DNA of 64,000 nt from Planctomycetota bacterium (GTDB taxonomy: Bacteria > Planctomycetota > UBA8742 > UBA2392). The notes below the pieces were generated by a model. The model did no database searches, had not been told where the DNA came from, and saw nothing but the letters and a program-made list of their open reading frames with translations. Of the stretch, positions 51,857 to 61,058 are shown one piece after another (position 1 is the stretch's first letter; every line of letters starts with the position of its first letter). The DNA is taken from the NCBI GenBank assembly GCA_016722065.1, contig JADKGX010000002.1, positions 124,001 through 188,000 on the forward strand, in the 5' to 3' direction. Made by a program: the position numbers and the translations under genes.

Positions 51857-53092
51857 ATGCCCATGAATGAAATCATTCTGCGTCCCGGACAAACGGTTGC
51901 GGTGAAAGTGGAACTGGGTGGCCAGCAGCTTCGTCTTGACCTCAGCCTGACCAGCGACGGCGTGAAATTGCGCGGCCCCATGCAGCCCGTGGCCGCGCAG
52001 CAGGAACCAGTGGACCTTGGCGACGATGCCTTTGAGTCCATGGACCAGCCCGAGGTTTCGCACGGTGTCGGCCATGAACCCGTCCAGGCCGTAGACGTCA
52101 GCTTTGAGGAACAACCCGACAGCGCCCCGGCCACCGTGCAGGAGGGCGACGACATTGACCTTGACCTTGGCGACCTGGAAGGCGACCTGGCCGAGGAGTT
52201 TCAGGAAGGCACAGAGTCAGATGACGTGCAGCCAGAGGTTCACGTCGACGCCGAGGAAGCGATTGCGTCGATTGATATTCCGGAAGACGCCGACGAACTG
52301 CCACCCGAAGACAGCCTGGATATGGGCGGCGACGACGGCTTCAACGCCGACGGCATGACCATGCTGCCGCCAACCCGCAAAACCCATCAAGAGGCGCCGC
52401 AACTCGACGCGATCAGCGCCACGTTGCAGCCCCTCAGTCTCAATGACCCGAGTACAGATGCCATGAGCGAACACAACAAGCCGCAGATCAAACCAGAAAG
52501 CAAACCCAAGTTCGCACCGGCGCCGGACGACACCCTGCCGGTCTGGACGGGCAAGGCACGTGCCTACAAGGACCCGACGCTCGAACACAAAAAGCACACA
52601 GCGCAGATCAACAAGGCCGACTTGAAGCCCCCCACGGGTCAGGTTCGGCCGGGTGCCAAGCCGCCTTTGGGTGCCAAGCCGGCACCAGCCCCGGCACCGC
52701 TGCAAGACGACGGGTTGTCGCTTTCCCTGGATGACGAAGAACCAGCCGCGCCGCCTGCCAAGCCTGCGCTGGGTGCCAAGCCGCCGGTTGCGAAAAAGCC
52801 TACCGGGCCGGTTGGCAAGCCGGCACCAGCGGCCAAGCCCTCCGGTAAGGCGCCAGCAGCGGCAGCGGGCGACTTCACAGTGTTTCTTTCGCCGCCCAAG
52901 GGTGCCGACAAAAAGCAGCTTGCGGCAGAAATCATTGCCGAGATTCAGGGCATCAACGTCAAAGAGGCGCTGGTGCTTGCGGGCAAGATGATTGTTCCGG
53001 TGGTCAAGGGCGTCAGTGAAAATGAGGCGCACTCGGTACGCGACAAGTTCAAGGATGCCGGCTTGTCCTGCCGCATTACGCAGAAACGCTAG
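51857..53092 (+). CDS. Acidic/Pro-Ala-rich protein with L7/L12-CTD-like C-terminus
   Basis: 411 residues. A short N-terminal beta-rich segment (about 3-40, LRPGQTVAVKVELGGQQLRL) is followed by a long acidic low-complexity region (about 60-190), then a Lys/Pro/Ala region with GAKPP-type repeats (about 260-335). Residues 340-411 resemble the ribosomal L7/L12 C-terminal domain by eye: FTVFLSPPKGADKKQLAAEI, INVKEALVLAG, VVKGVSENEAHSVRDKF, DAGLSCRI. It is the first gene of a four-gene unit. Not a ribosomal protein by length; possibly a protein-recruitment domain. Function unknown. Confidence 0.65.
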   Translation: MPMNEIILRPGQTVAVKVELGGQQLRLDLSLTSDGVKLRGPMQPVAAQQEPVDLGDDAFESMDQPEVSHGVGHEPVQAVDVSFEEQPDSAPATVQEGDDIDLDLGDLEGDLAEEFQEGTESDDVQPEVHVDAEEAIASIDIPEDADELPPEDSLDMGGDDGFNADGMTMLPPTRKTHQEAPQLDAISATLQPLSLNDPSTDAMSEHNKPQIKPESKPKFAPAPDDTLPVWTGKARAYKDPTLEHKKHTAQINKADLKPPTGQVRPGAKPPLGAKPAPAPAPLQDDGLSLSLDDEEPAAPPAKPALGAKPPVAKKPTGPVGKPAPAAKPSGKAPAAAAGDFTVFLSPPKGADKKQLAAEIIAEIQGINVKEALVLAGKMIVPVVKGVSENEAHSVRDKFKDAGLSCRITQKR

Positions 53093-53149
53093 CACAAGCC
53101 GGGTTTCAGTTCGGGTAGCAACAGGGGCAGCAACCTGAGGGAATGGTGC

Positions 53150-53413
53150 ATGAAGATCATCAAGAACGCCGACGGTTCGGCCTTGCTGCAAAGCAGCGCG
53201 GGAAACTTTGCGTTTTCCGACACCGAATTTGACGACCTGGTGCATGCCATTCCTATCAGCACCACGCACCTGTACCGCCTGCTGATTGACACGTTGATTG
53301 TTGGCAACGACCGCCAGCAAGCCATGCGCAAGATCATTGAGGGTACAGGAAACCCTGACGCCCAGTTGACTGCCCTGCAGAATGAAGCGCTGAAGCACAT
53401 GCCCAAGGACTAG
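53150..53413 (+). CDS. Small hypothetical protein of the FHA module
   Basis: 87 residues, not recognised. GAGGGAA site 7 bases before the ATG. Strands at the N-terminus (MKIIKNADGSALLQSSAGNF) precede helices (DTEFDDLVHAIPISTTHLYR, NDRQQAMRKIIEG). No signal peptide or TM. It lies 57 bases after the L12-like gene and 9 before the FHA gene. Confidence 0.6.
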   Translation: MKIIKNADGSALLQSSAGNFAFSDTEFDDLVHAIPISTTHLYRLLIDTLIVGNDRQQAMRKIIEGTGNPDAQLTALQNEALKHMPKD

Positions 53414-53422
53414 ACCAGGCCC

Positions 53423-54220
53423 ATGGCCGCCATACTTCGATGGAACAGACTTGTCATCAACGCCGCCAATGAACAGGAGTTCATTGCCGCGGTGTTTGAG
53501 TATTTCCCGCAGTTGCTGCAGTTGCCCTACGATGAAGTCGAGATGGACATCACCGGTTCTTCGGATATCACCGAGGATGCTTTCCGCAGCATCGCGCTGA
53601 AGTTGATCGGCGGCGAATCCGGCGACAAGAAAATGGTGATCCGCATTCCGGAAAGCGTCGAACGCTACTTCAAACATGCCAACCTGTTTCGTGTTGTGGA
53701 CATTGATGTCGTGCGCGTCGTGCCGCGCAACGGCCAGAAGGCCGATCCGGGGCGCATCAAAGCCAACATCCATGCCGGCAAGTTCACGGCAAAGAAGGCC
53801 AAGGGGCCGCCAGCACCGGAACATACCGAACGCGCGCCACAGCCCGAACCGCCCGAACTTGCACCCTCAGCGCCACCCAAACGCCCCACCGGCAAAGTGC
53901 CGCACACGGGCCCTGGCTGGCTTGTGGATGTCGAGACCGGCCAGCGCTTTCTGGTCAATGAGCGCGTGGTGATCGGCCGCGAGGCCCCGGCAGACGTCGT
54001 GTTTCAGGTGCCAACGATTTCGAAACGGCACTTCGTGATCCGGCGCGGCGAGAACGGTTTTCTGGTTGAAGATATGCGTTCGACCAACGGCACCTACCTG
54101 AACGGTCTGCCGGTTCACGAACCGATGCCCCTGCGCGACGGCGATGAGCTGGTGGTTGCGATCACGTTGAAGCACCCCAAGGGTGCGCGCATCTTCCAGT
54201 TTACCACCAAGCCCGCATAG
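53423..54220 (+). CDS. STAS-like and FHA domain protein
   Basis: 265 residues. The N-terminal 100 residues look like a divergent STAS domain (VEMDITGSSDITEDAFRSI, KKMVIRIPESVERYFKHANL, FRVVDI). A Pro-rich linker (128-160) leads to a canonical FHA domain (167-260) with VIGRE (Gly185, Arg186), SKRH (200-203) and TNGTYLNG (Asn222, Thr224). FHA domains bind phosphothreonine, so it probably reads Ser/Thr kinase signals. The STAS call is weaker. Confidence 0.8.
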   Translation: MAAILRWNRLVINAANEQEFIAAVFEYFPQLLQLPYDEVEMDITGSSDITEDAFRSIALKLIGGESGDKKMVIRIPESVERYFKHANLFRVVDIDVVRVVPRNGQKADPGRIKANIHAGKFTAKKAKGPPAPEHTERAPQPEPPELAPSAPPKRPTGKVPHTGPGWLVDVETGQRFLVNERVVIGREAPADVVFQVPTISKRHFVIRRGENGFLVEDMRSTNGTYLNGLPVHEPMPLRDGDELVVAITLKHPKGARIFQFTTKPA

Positions 54221-54289
54221 CAGTTGCGCCCGGCGGCGCTACACTCATCTATAGAAGGACTTGAACCGGGCGCCCTGCGCCAACGTTCA

Positions 54290-56185
54290 ATGTGTGCTGT
54301 TGCAACGGACGCCGCCTTGCCCAGAATTACCTACAACCCCGTCGATCGTCGCCCCGCGCCCCCGGCGTCAATCATTGTCATTCGACTTTTCGGCCTGGTC
54401 GTGATGGCGTTCAGCCTGCTGGGCGTGGCGTACCTGCTGATGTCGTTTTCCGGCGGCAGCAAGAAACCAGACTGGAACTGGGACCCGGCCTCTGTTCGTA
54501 CCAACTTTGAACCGATCTACACACCCGAGCAACTGGAACGCATCCAGCGCGAAAACATGGGCCGGGCATTTTCCCTAAACAACGTGCCCCAGGACCCCAT
54601 CGTCAAACCGCCGGTAAACGCGCCGTCCAATGCGCCCGGCCTGCCGGTGCCCTTTGGCGGCAACGAGCCAAGGCCGATTCCCGTCGAGCCGGGGGGAGTC
54701 GACCAGCGTGAATTGTGGGCCCAGCGCGATGAAAGGCACCTCGAACTTGCCCGACAGCTTAAAGACGGCCACGCCTTCAACCTGATTGACGAAGTCGCGA
54801 ACATTCTCGACTTTCAACCCTTCACGGATTCAGACCGCACACGCCTGATGGCAGAGTTCGCGGCCAACCGTGGCCGTCAGGCCGATCCCTATGAGCGCCT
54901 GGCACTGAAGGTTCTTCGCGCCATGCCAAAGCCGGGCAGCACGGCCTGGGCCGATTACGAAACCAAGATCAATCGCGATGTGTTCTTGTATGCGCCGGGC
55001 ATGCCGGCGATTGACGTTTACCGGGGGCGTGTGTTTGGCGTGCAGGGGCGCCTGTTTGACCTGTATGAAGTGCGGCCCGATGCGCCCATTATTCTGGCCG
55101 ATGGCAGCAAGGTTGAGAGCTATTTCGAGGGCGTTGTGGCTCTGCTGGGCAAGGGCGTGGGTCGCGACGAACACGCTGTGGAACAACGCCTTGTGATGTT
55201 TCAGACCTTGAGCCTGGGCGACGACCTCAAGCCCCTGCTGAATGCCCAGGGCAATGTCTCACAGGCGGACAGGCTGGTCAGTGAGGCCGTGATGGTCAAG
55301 TTGTCAGGTGCGTACCTGCGCCTGTGGATCTACAGCCGCGAGGTTGCACCCTTCAGCAGTGCCGCCAAACCCGCGCTGTGCCAGGCCCATCTGCCGCTGC
55401 TGCTGACCACCGACGTCGCGCGCGCGGACGGCAAACCCTATGAACTGACCGACGATTTGCTGCAGCAGGTGCGCGACGCCATGCGCGAGGACCCGATTTT
55501 TGTCGAGAGCGAAGCCGCCTATTACGCCATGTTGGCCAAAGCCAACGACCCGCAGGATGAAGTGACACCCGTCGATAGCATTGGCTACTTTGACCTGGCC
55601 GGCGGGCAGGGTGAAACCGGCCCGCGTTATCGTGGCCAGGGAATCCGCATTGTGGGCATGATTGGCGATGATTTTGCGCCGGTGATTCTGCCACCCAACA
55701 TCAGCGGCATGCGGCGCGTGTTTCGGGCGCTGGTGCTGGGCGATACCGGCGACGTGAACAGCCCCAAGAAGTATCTGGTGGATATGCTGGAGCCCCCCAC
55801 CGGCCTGGAACCCCGTGCCCTGGTGGGCTTCAACGCGCGCTATTACCGCAACGTGTTTGAAACCAAGAGCACCAGCAGCGATGTTCGCCCCCTGTTGATC
55901 GTGCGGCGCATCAGTGGCCTGCGCGAGGGTAAAGACGAAACCGATTGGGTTTTCGTGCTGGTCGGCGTTGCTGCCTTCATTGGCCTGTTTGTGGCACTGC
56001 TTTGGTTTGTGCTTTCGGACCGCCGCGAACGCAAAGCCTTTGAAGCAACCACGATGGATGTCGCCCGCAAGCGCCTGGAGAAACGCGGGGGCCTCAAGCT
56101 AAAGCCCCTGCCTGGCGAAAAGCCAGCCGCAACAGGTGACGACGCACCGCCCGAAAAACCGCCCGAACCACCCCCGGCGGGTTGA
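54290..56185 (+). CDS. Two-TM membrane protein of the FHA module
   Basis: 631 residues from ATG 54290; the start is uncertain because no ribosome site is clear. TM1 at about 28-52 (VIRLFGLVVMAFSLLGVAYL) and TM2 at about 554-576 flank a large region of about 500 residues, presumably periplasmic, with cytoplasmic ends. The N-terminal part of that region is Pro-rich; a central stretch (VYRGRVFGVQGRLFDLYEVR) is beta-rich. The C-terminal tail is Pro-rich. Not recognised. Directly follows the FHA gene. Confidence 0.65.
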   Translation: MCAVATDAALPRITYNPVDRRPAPPASIIVIRLFGLVVMAFSLLGVAYLLMSFSGGSKKPDWNWDPASVRTNFEPIYTPEQLERIQRENMGRAFSLNNVPQDPIVKPPVNAPSNAPGLPVPFGGNEPRPIPVEPGGVDQRELWAQRDERHLELARQLKDGHAFNLIDEVANILDFQPFTDSDRTRLMAEFAANRGRQADPYERLALKVLRAMPKPGSTAWADYETKINRDVFLYAPGMPAIDVYRGRVFGVQGRLFDLYEVRPDAPIILADGSKVESYFEGVVALLGKGVGRDEHAVEQRLVMFQTLSLGDDLKPLLNAQGNVSQADRLVSEAVMVKLSGAYLRLWIYSREVAPFSSAAKPALCQAHLPLLLTTDVARADGKPYELTDDLLQQVRDAMREDPIFVESEAAYYAMLAKANDPQDEVTPVDSIGYFDLAGGQGETGPRYRGQGIRIVGMIGDDFAPVILPPNISGMRRVFRALVLGDTGDVNSPKKYLVDMLEPPTGLEPRALVGFNARYYRNVFETKSTSSDVRPLLIVRRISGLREGKDETDWVFVLVGVAAFIGLFVALLWFVLSDRRERKAFEATTMDVARKRLEKRGGLKLKPLPGEKPAATGDDAPPEKPPEPPPAG

Positions 56186-56213
56186 GCGTCGTCCCATTTC
56201 TCGGGCGCGCTGC

Positions 56214-56219
56214 TATCCT
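56214..56219 (+). promoter_or_regulatory. -10-like element close to the aroB start
   Basis: TATCCT, which would set transcription start about 2 bases before the ATG at 56228. No Shine-Dalgarno. Confidence 0.3.
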
Positions 56220-56227
56220 TTCGCGCC

Positions 56228-57322
56228 ATGCACCCTGCCCGTGTCAGCGTGAATCTTGGTACTCGCAGCTATGACGTGGTCATTGGCCACGGCATTCTGG
56301 CGCAATTGCGCGCGGCGCTTGAGGCCTTGCGCCCCACCACCATCTTCATGGTCACTGACAGCAACGTTGGTGCGCTTCATAGCGCTGCCGTTCGTGCCGT
56401 GGTACAGGGCATTGCACCGATGCAAGAGCACGCCGTACCAGCCGGAGAAGCCAGCAAGTGCCTTTCGCAGTTGGGCGCGCTTTACGACGCCGCTTTGGGC
56501 GCCCGAAAACTGGACCGCCGCGCCGTCGTGCTGGCCCTTGGTGGCGGTGTGGTTGGCGACCTTGCCGGTTTTGCGGCTGCGACGCTATTGCGTGGTTTGC
56601 CAAGTATCCAGCTACCCACCTCGTTGCTGGCCATGGTTGATTCCAGCGTGGGCGGCAAGGCCGCGATCAACCACACCACCGGCAAGAACCTGATCGGCGC
56701 CTTTCAGCAGCCAGTGGCTGTGATCTGTGAACTGGCCTTTCTGGAAACCCTGCCCCAGCGCGAGTACACATCGGCCCTTGCGGAAGTCGTCAAGACCGCT
56801 GCGCTGGCCGGCGACGAACTGATGGGTTGGCTGGAGTCACGCACCCAGGCAATCCTGATCCGCGACCACGGCGCCCTGGCGCAACTGCTGCAAACCTGCG
56901 TAGCCTTCAAGGCCCGTGTGGTGGAACAAGACGAGACCGAAACCACGGGCCGACGCGCCATATTGAACTTGGGACATTCCCTGGCACATGTGCTGGAAAC
57001 AGCCTGGCCGGGCCGGTACCTGCACGGAGAAGCCGTCAGCATCGGGCTTGCGGCGGCACTGCGTTTGAGTACGCAGCGCGCCAATTTGAAGCAGGCAACG
57101 GCGCAGCGTGTGGCGGCCTTGCTGCAGGCTTTGGGCTTGCCCATAGATGCGCCCGCCGATTTGCCCCCAGACCGCTTGCTGCAACTTCTGGCCAGCGACA
57201 AGAAACGCGATGGCGCCAATGTGAACTTTGTGGTGCTGGGCTCGCTCGGAAACCCGCAACTCCTGCCCTGCACGCTGGATGACTCCTTGGCCGAAACCTT
57301 GTTGGGAATCGGCCATGGATGA
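56228..57322 (+). CDS. aroB: 3-Dehydroquinate synthase
   Basis: 364 residues. VVLALGGGVVGDLAGFAAAT (NAD site), LPTSLLAMVDSSVGGKAAIN, GKNLIGAFQQP, EVVKTAAL and LNLGHSLAHVLETA with metal-binding His. Second step of the shikimate pathway. Overlaps dprA by 8 bases. Confidence 0.97.
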   Translation: MHPARVSVNLGTRSYDVVIGHGILAQLRAALEALRPTTIFMVTDSNVGALHSAAVRAVVQGIAPMQEHAVPAGEASKCLSQLGALYDAALGARKLDRRAVVLALGGGVVGDLAGFAAATLLRGLPSIQLPTSLLAMVDSSVGGKAAINHTTGKNLIGAFQQPVAVICELAFLETLPQREYTSALAEVVKTAALAGDELMGWLESRTQAILIRDHGALAQLLQTCVAFKARVVEQDETETTGRRAILNLGHSLAHVLETAWPGRYLHGEAVSIGLAAALRLSTQRANLKQATAQRVAALLQALGLPIDAPADLPPDRLLQLLASDKKRDGANVNFVVLGSLGNPQLLPCTLDDSLAETLLGIGHG

Positions 57323-58415
57323 ACTGGCGGCACGTGTTGCGCTGGTAGTGGCCCGCAAGTTCACACCGGCGGCACTGGCTTCGCTGTACCAGAAGTTTGG
57401 CAGCGCCGCAGCCATTGTGGGCGCCAACGCCAGCGCAATAGCCGCCGTGCCCGGCGTGAACCGCGAGGCTCCGCAGGCACTGGCCGAAGTTGTGCAGGCC
57501 GGCGAGCACACCAAGGAACTCGAAAAGGCCAGCAAGCACGGCATCACGTTTGTGCAGTGGGAGGACGCCAACTATCCGCCCGCCCTGCAACGCCTGGCCG
57601 ACGCACCGCGCCTGCTTTATGTGCGCGGCGCGCTGGTGCGCGAAGACACCCTGGCGCTGGCCATTGTGGGCAGCCGCAACGCCAGCATCTACGGAACCAG
57701 CCAAGCCGCGCGTTTTGCGCGCGATTTTGGCACCCGGCGCGTCACCGTGGTCAGCGGCCTTGCGCGCGGCATTGATACCGCCGCCCACCGGGCAGCGCTG
57801 GAAGCGGGTGGTCGCACGATTGCCGTAGTGGGCAGCGGCCTGCTGGATATCTACCCGCCCGAAAACGCCCGCTTTGTCGACGAGATTGCAGCCAGCGGCG
57901 CAGCCATCAGCGAGTTTCCGCTGTACACGCCCGGCGTGGCGCGCAATTTTCCGCAGCGCAACCGCATCATCTGCGGCATGTCGCTGGGCGTGGTGGTGAT
58001 TGAGGCCGGCTTGAAGTCGGGCTCGCTGATCACGGCACGTCTGGCCGCCGAACAAGGACGCGAGGTGTTTGCCCTGCCCGGCAAAGTGGACCACGAGCTA
58101 TCCAAAGGCGCACACAAGTTGATCAAGGAAGGCGCCGCCCTGGTGGAGGGGCCAGAGGACGTCTACGCCGGGCTGCCGCTGCTGCAACTGCCCCAGGAAG
58201 ACACGCCCGAAAGGCCCGCCAGCCGCACACCAGCCGGGCTGTCGCCGACAGAGGCACAACTTTGGCCGCAGCTTTTGCCCAGTGACCCGCTTACCGTTGA
58301 TGACTTGATCGAGAAAACAGGCCTTGCACCGGCCCAGGTAACTGCCGGCATGTTGACGCTGGAGATGAAGCGCCTGGCCAAAGGCCTTGCCGGGCAAACG
58401 CTACGTTCGGCTTGA
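57315..58415 (+). CDS. dprA: DNA-processing protein DprA
   Basis: 366 residues from ATG 57315. N-terminal SAM/HhH-like region (ASLYQKFGSAAAIVG), then the DprA Rossmann fold: LAIVGSRNASIYGTSQAARF, VSGLARGIDTAAHRAAL, TIAVVGSGLLDIYPPEN, FPQRNRIICGMSLG, VIEAGLKSGSLITARLA and FALPGKVDHELSKGAHKLI. A C-terminal winged-helix domain (VDDLIEKTGLAPAQVTAGML) is present. It protects incoming single-stranded DNA and loads RecA in natural transformation. Confidence 0.95.
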   Translation: MDELAARVALVVARKFTPAALASLYQKFGSAAAIVGANASAIAAVPGVNREAPQALAEVVQAGEHTKELEKASKHGITFVQWEDANYPPALQRLADAPRLLYVRGALVREDTLALAIVGSRNASIYGTSQAARFARDFGTRRVTVVSGLARGIDTAAHRAALEAGGRTIAVVGSGLLDIYPPENARFVDEIAASGAAISEFPLYTPGVARNFPQRNRIICGMSLGVVVIEAGLKSGSLITARLAAEQGREVFALPGKVDHELSKGAHKLIKEGAALVEGPEDVYAGLPLLQLPQEDTPERPASRTPAGLSPTEAQLWPQLLPSDPLTVDDLIEKTGLAPAQVTAGMLTLEMKRLAKGLAGQTLRSA

Positions 58416-58417
58416 CC

Positions 58418-58488
58418 TGTAGGGCGGCAATCATGCTGATCGGCGGGTGTTTCCGGTTCAGCGCAACCCGTCAACGTCGCCCCTACAG
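58418..58488. repeat. 71-bp imperfect inverted repeat
   Basis: Arms CTGTAGGGCG (58418-58427) and CGCCCCTACAG (58478-58488) pair with one bulged base. An inner pair CGGGT/ACCCG adds a second stem. It fills most of the gap between dprA and the next gene and looks like a small palindromic or MITE/REP-type element. Confidence 0.55.
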
Positions 58489-58505
58489 ATGCCGCCGGTT
58501 TTGCC

Positions 58506-58511
58506 TATAGT
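58506..58511 (+). promoter_or_regulatory. -10 element near the homocysteine methyltransferase start
   Basis: TATAGT (5 of 6 to consensus); start of transcription would fall about 4 bases before the ATG at 58522, which lacks a Shine-Dalgarno. Confidence 0.35.
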
Positions 58512-58521
58512 GTCGCCCCTT

Positions 58522-60375
58522 ATGGCCCGAGAGCCTTTCCTTGATGCCCTGAAACACCGTGTGCTGGTAGGCGATGGCGCCTACGGTACCCTGTTTGCCC
58601 GCCGCGGCTTGCTGGCCGCCGGGCACATTGGCCCTGTGTTGAACCTGCTCAAGCCTGGCTTTGTTCAAGCCGCCCATGCCGAATACATTGCCGCGGGCAC
58701 AGAAGTTGTCGAAACAAACACTTTTGGTGCAGATCGCCTGACTTTGGCTGCGGCGGACATCACGGCCACGCCCACTGAAATCTGCCGCGCCGGGGCCAGG
58801 CTTGCACGCGAGGCCGCAGGCGACAACCTTTGGGTGCTGGGCACGATCGCCCCGATTTCGCGCGCCGCAGGCAAACTTTCCGAACAAGAACGCGCCGAGA
58901 CCATCATTGAACAAGCCCAGGGGTTGGTCGAAGGCGGCGTAGACGCCTTGCTGCTGGAAACGTATTCAGACCTGGATGACCTGCTGCTGGCGGTGCAGGC
59001 CCTGACCAGCCGTTACCCCCATATGCCCGTAGTTGCCCAGATGGCGTTTACCCTGGCCGGCACCACGACCACCGGCATCTCGCCTGAAAAGATGGTCGCG
59101 TCGCTGGAAAAGACTGCCGTGGCCGTGATTGGCGCAAATTGCGGCGGCGGCGAAACGGCGGCCATTGAAGTGCTGAAGCGCCTTGTCGTGTTGACGACCA
59201 AGCCGATCAGCATTTACCCCAATCGCGGCCTGGCAGATTTTGATGACCTTGGGCGCCCCGTTTACATTGAAAGCGGCGACTACTTCGCGCGCAGCGCACG
59301 CCGGCTGGCCGACCTTGGCGCCAACCTGATTGGCGGTTGCTGCGGCACCACCCCTGACGACATACGTCGCCTGAAGGGACTGGCGGGCGGGCGCAGACCT
59401 TCCATGCGCCACGGGCTTGTGCGTGCGGAACCCAAGGCCGCGCCCGCTGCCGGCGGAGCCCCGACTTTTCCGCTGCAACGCACGATGGAGCAGGATTTGC
59501 GCCAGGGGCGCGTGGTGATTGCCGAAGTCGACCCGCCACGCGGCGTGGATGCAACCCACGAAGTCGCGGGCTCGCGCACGCTGGTAGAGGCCGGTGTCGA
59601 CGCGATCACGATTGCGGACAACCCGCTGTCCGTGATGCGCATGAGCAACCTGGCGCTGGCCAGCATTCTGACGCGCGAACTGAACGTGCGCATTGTGCTG
59701 CACGTGGCTTGCCGCGACCGCAGCCTGATCGGCACCCAAAGCCACCTGCTGGGCGCCTACGCCATGGGCATTACCAACATTCTTGCCGTTACGGGCGATC
59801 CGGTTGCCACCCAGGCCTACAAGGGCAGCAGCGGCGTATTCGACATGGCCAGCCACAAGCTGATTGAAATGATCAGCAGCTTCAATAAAGGCGAGTTCAC
59901 AGCCGGCCGGGGCGAGAACTTTCGCACCGCGTTCTTTGTTGGTGGCGCCTTCAACTGTGCTTCACTGAAGCTGGAAAACGAAGTCAAACGCTTTGAGCGC
60001 AAAATGATTGCCGGCGCGCGCTTCATCATGACCCAGCCGGTGTTTGACCTGGATACTGCAAAGCGCGTCAGCGACGCCTGCGCCAGCCTGAACCTGCCGC
60101 TGATTCTGGGCGTGATGCCGCTGGTCAGTGAACGCAACGCGGAGTTCCTGCACCACGAAGTGCCCGGCATCGACGTACCTGAGAGTGTGCGCGCCCGCAT
60201 GGCCGGCAAGTCCGGCAAGGCCGGGCGTGAAGAAGGCCTGGCCATCGCGCGCGAGATGATGCAGCAGATTGCCCCGCACGTGCAGGGCTACTATCTGATT
60301 ACGCCCATGGGTCGCTACGAAATGATTGCCGACCTTACGCGTTTTGCGAAATCCCTGGCACCCGCCCGCGCATGA
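58522..60375 (+). CDS. Bifunctional homocysteine S-methyltransferase/methylenetetrahydrofolate reductase
   Basis: 617 residues, close to YitJ-type fusions. The N-terminal half (about 1-300) is a zinc homocysteine methyltransferase: VLVGDGAYGTLF, VVETNTFGADRLTL, GANCGGG and the zinc motif LIGGCCGTTPDDIRR. The C-terminal half (about 325-617) is MTHFR: VVIAEVDPPRGVDATHE, DNPLSVMRMSNLAL, LLGAYAMGITNILAVTGDP and MTQPVFDLD. It links folate reduction to methionine formation. ATG 58522 fits the homology. Confidence 0.94.
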   Translation: MAREPFLDALKHRVLVGDGAYGTLFARRGLLAAGHIGPVLNLLKPGFVQAAHAEYIAAGTEVVETNTFGADRLTLAAADITATPTEICRAGARLAREAAGDNLWVLGTIAPISRAAGKLSEQERAETIIEQAQGLVEGGVDALLLETYSDLDDLLLAVQALTSRYPHMPVVAQMAFTLAGTTTTGISPEKMVASLEKTAVAVIGANCGGGETAAIEVLKRLVVLTTKPISIYPNRGLADFDDLGRPVYIESGDYFARSARRLADLGANLIGGCCGTTPDDIRRLKGLAGGRRPSMRHGLVRAEPKAAPAAGGAPTFPLQRTMEQDLRQGRVVIAEVDPPRGVDATHEVAGSRTLVEAGVDAITIADNPLSVMRMSNLALASILTRELNVRIVLHVACRDRSLIGTQSHLLGAYAMGITNILAVTGDPVATQAYKGSSGVFDMASHKLIEMISSFNKGEFTAGRGENFRTAFFVGGAFNCASLKLENEVKRFERKMIAGARFIMTQPVFDLDTAKRVSDACASLNLPLILGVMPLVSERNAEFLHHEVPGIDVPESVRARMAGKSGKAGREEGLAIAREMMQQIAPHVQGYYLITPMGRYEMIADLTRFAKSLAPARA

Positions 60376-61058
60376 ACGACTGGCTGATTGGGCTTGTAGT
60401 GCTGTCGGTCAGCTATCTGGTCGGCAGCATCCCCTTTGGCCTGATTGCAGGCAAGTTGATTGCCGGTGTGGACATTCGCACCGTGGGCAGCGGCAACATT
60501 GGCGCCACCAACGCCGCGCGCGTGATTGGCTGGAAGTGGTTCCCGCTGGTGCTGGTCCTGGATGCTCTCAAGGGCTTTGGCCCCACTGCACTGGCGGGGC
60601 TGCTGAACGACGCGGGCATTCTGGGTTATTCAGCGATTCTGGATTACGTGATCATTGCGGCCGTGGGCGCGATGCTGGGCCATTCTTTCAGTGCTTACAT
60701 CAAGTTCCATGGCGGCAAAGGCGTGGCCACGGGCCTTGGTGTGATGCTGGCCATTACGGGCATTCCGGCCACCGTGGTGCCTGTGCCCACGCTTTGTGCC
60801 ATGGGCGTGTTCGTGCTGGTGCTGGCGCTGTTTCGGCTGATCAGTGCATCGAGTGTGCTTGCCACCGCCAGTATCCCGCTGTTTTACTGGCTGTTTACAG
60901 CGCCCGTTACGCTGGACAATCCGTGGCGATCGCGGCTGATTTTCATTTCGTTGGCCTGCGCCTTTGTGGTCTGGAAACACCGAGGCAACATGCAACGCAT
61001 TCTCAAGGGCACCGAACCGCGGGTTGGGCAAAGGGCCACGGAGCCGGGCAATGGCTGA
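60372..61058 (+). CDS. plsY: Acyl-phosphate glycerol-3-phosphate acyltransferase
   Basis: 228 residues, multi-TM. The three cytosolic motifs are present: SYLVGSIPFGLIAGKL, VGSGNIGATNAAR, and FHGGKGVATGLGVML. It makes lysophosphatidate at the inner membrane. Overlaps the upstream stop by 4 bases and gpsA by 8, an apt pairing for phospholipid synthesis. Confidence 0.96.
   Translation: MNDWLIGLVVLSVSYLVGSIPFGLIAGKLIAGVDIRTVGSGNIGATNAARVIGWKWFPLVLVLDALKGFGPTALAGLLNDAGILGYSAILDYVIIAAVGAMLGHSFSAYIKFHGGKGVATGLGVMLAITGIPATVVPVPTLCAMGVFVLVLALFRLISASSVLATASIPLFYWLFTAPVTLDNPWRSRLIFISLACAFVVWKHRGNMQRILKGTEPRVGQRATEPGNG

Noticed and set aside
52217..53824. A 535-codon minus-strand open frame
   Set aside because: It crosses three plus-strand genes with good starts and domain evidence, and has Arg-rich repetitive content typical of a shadow.
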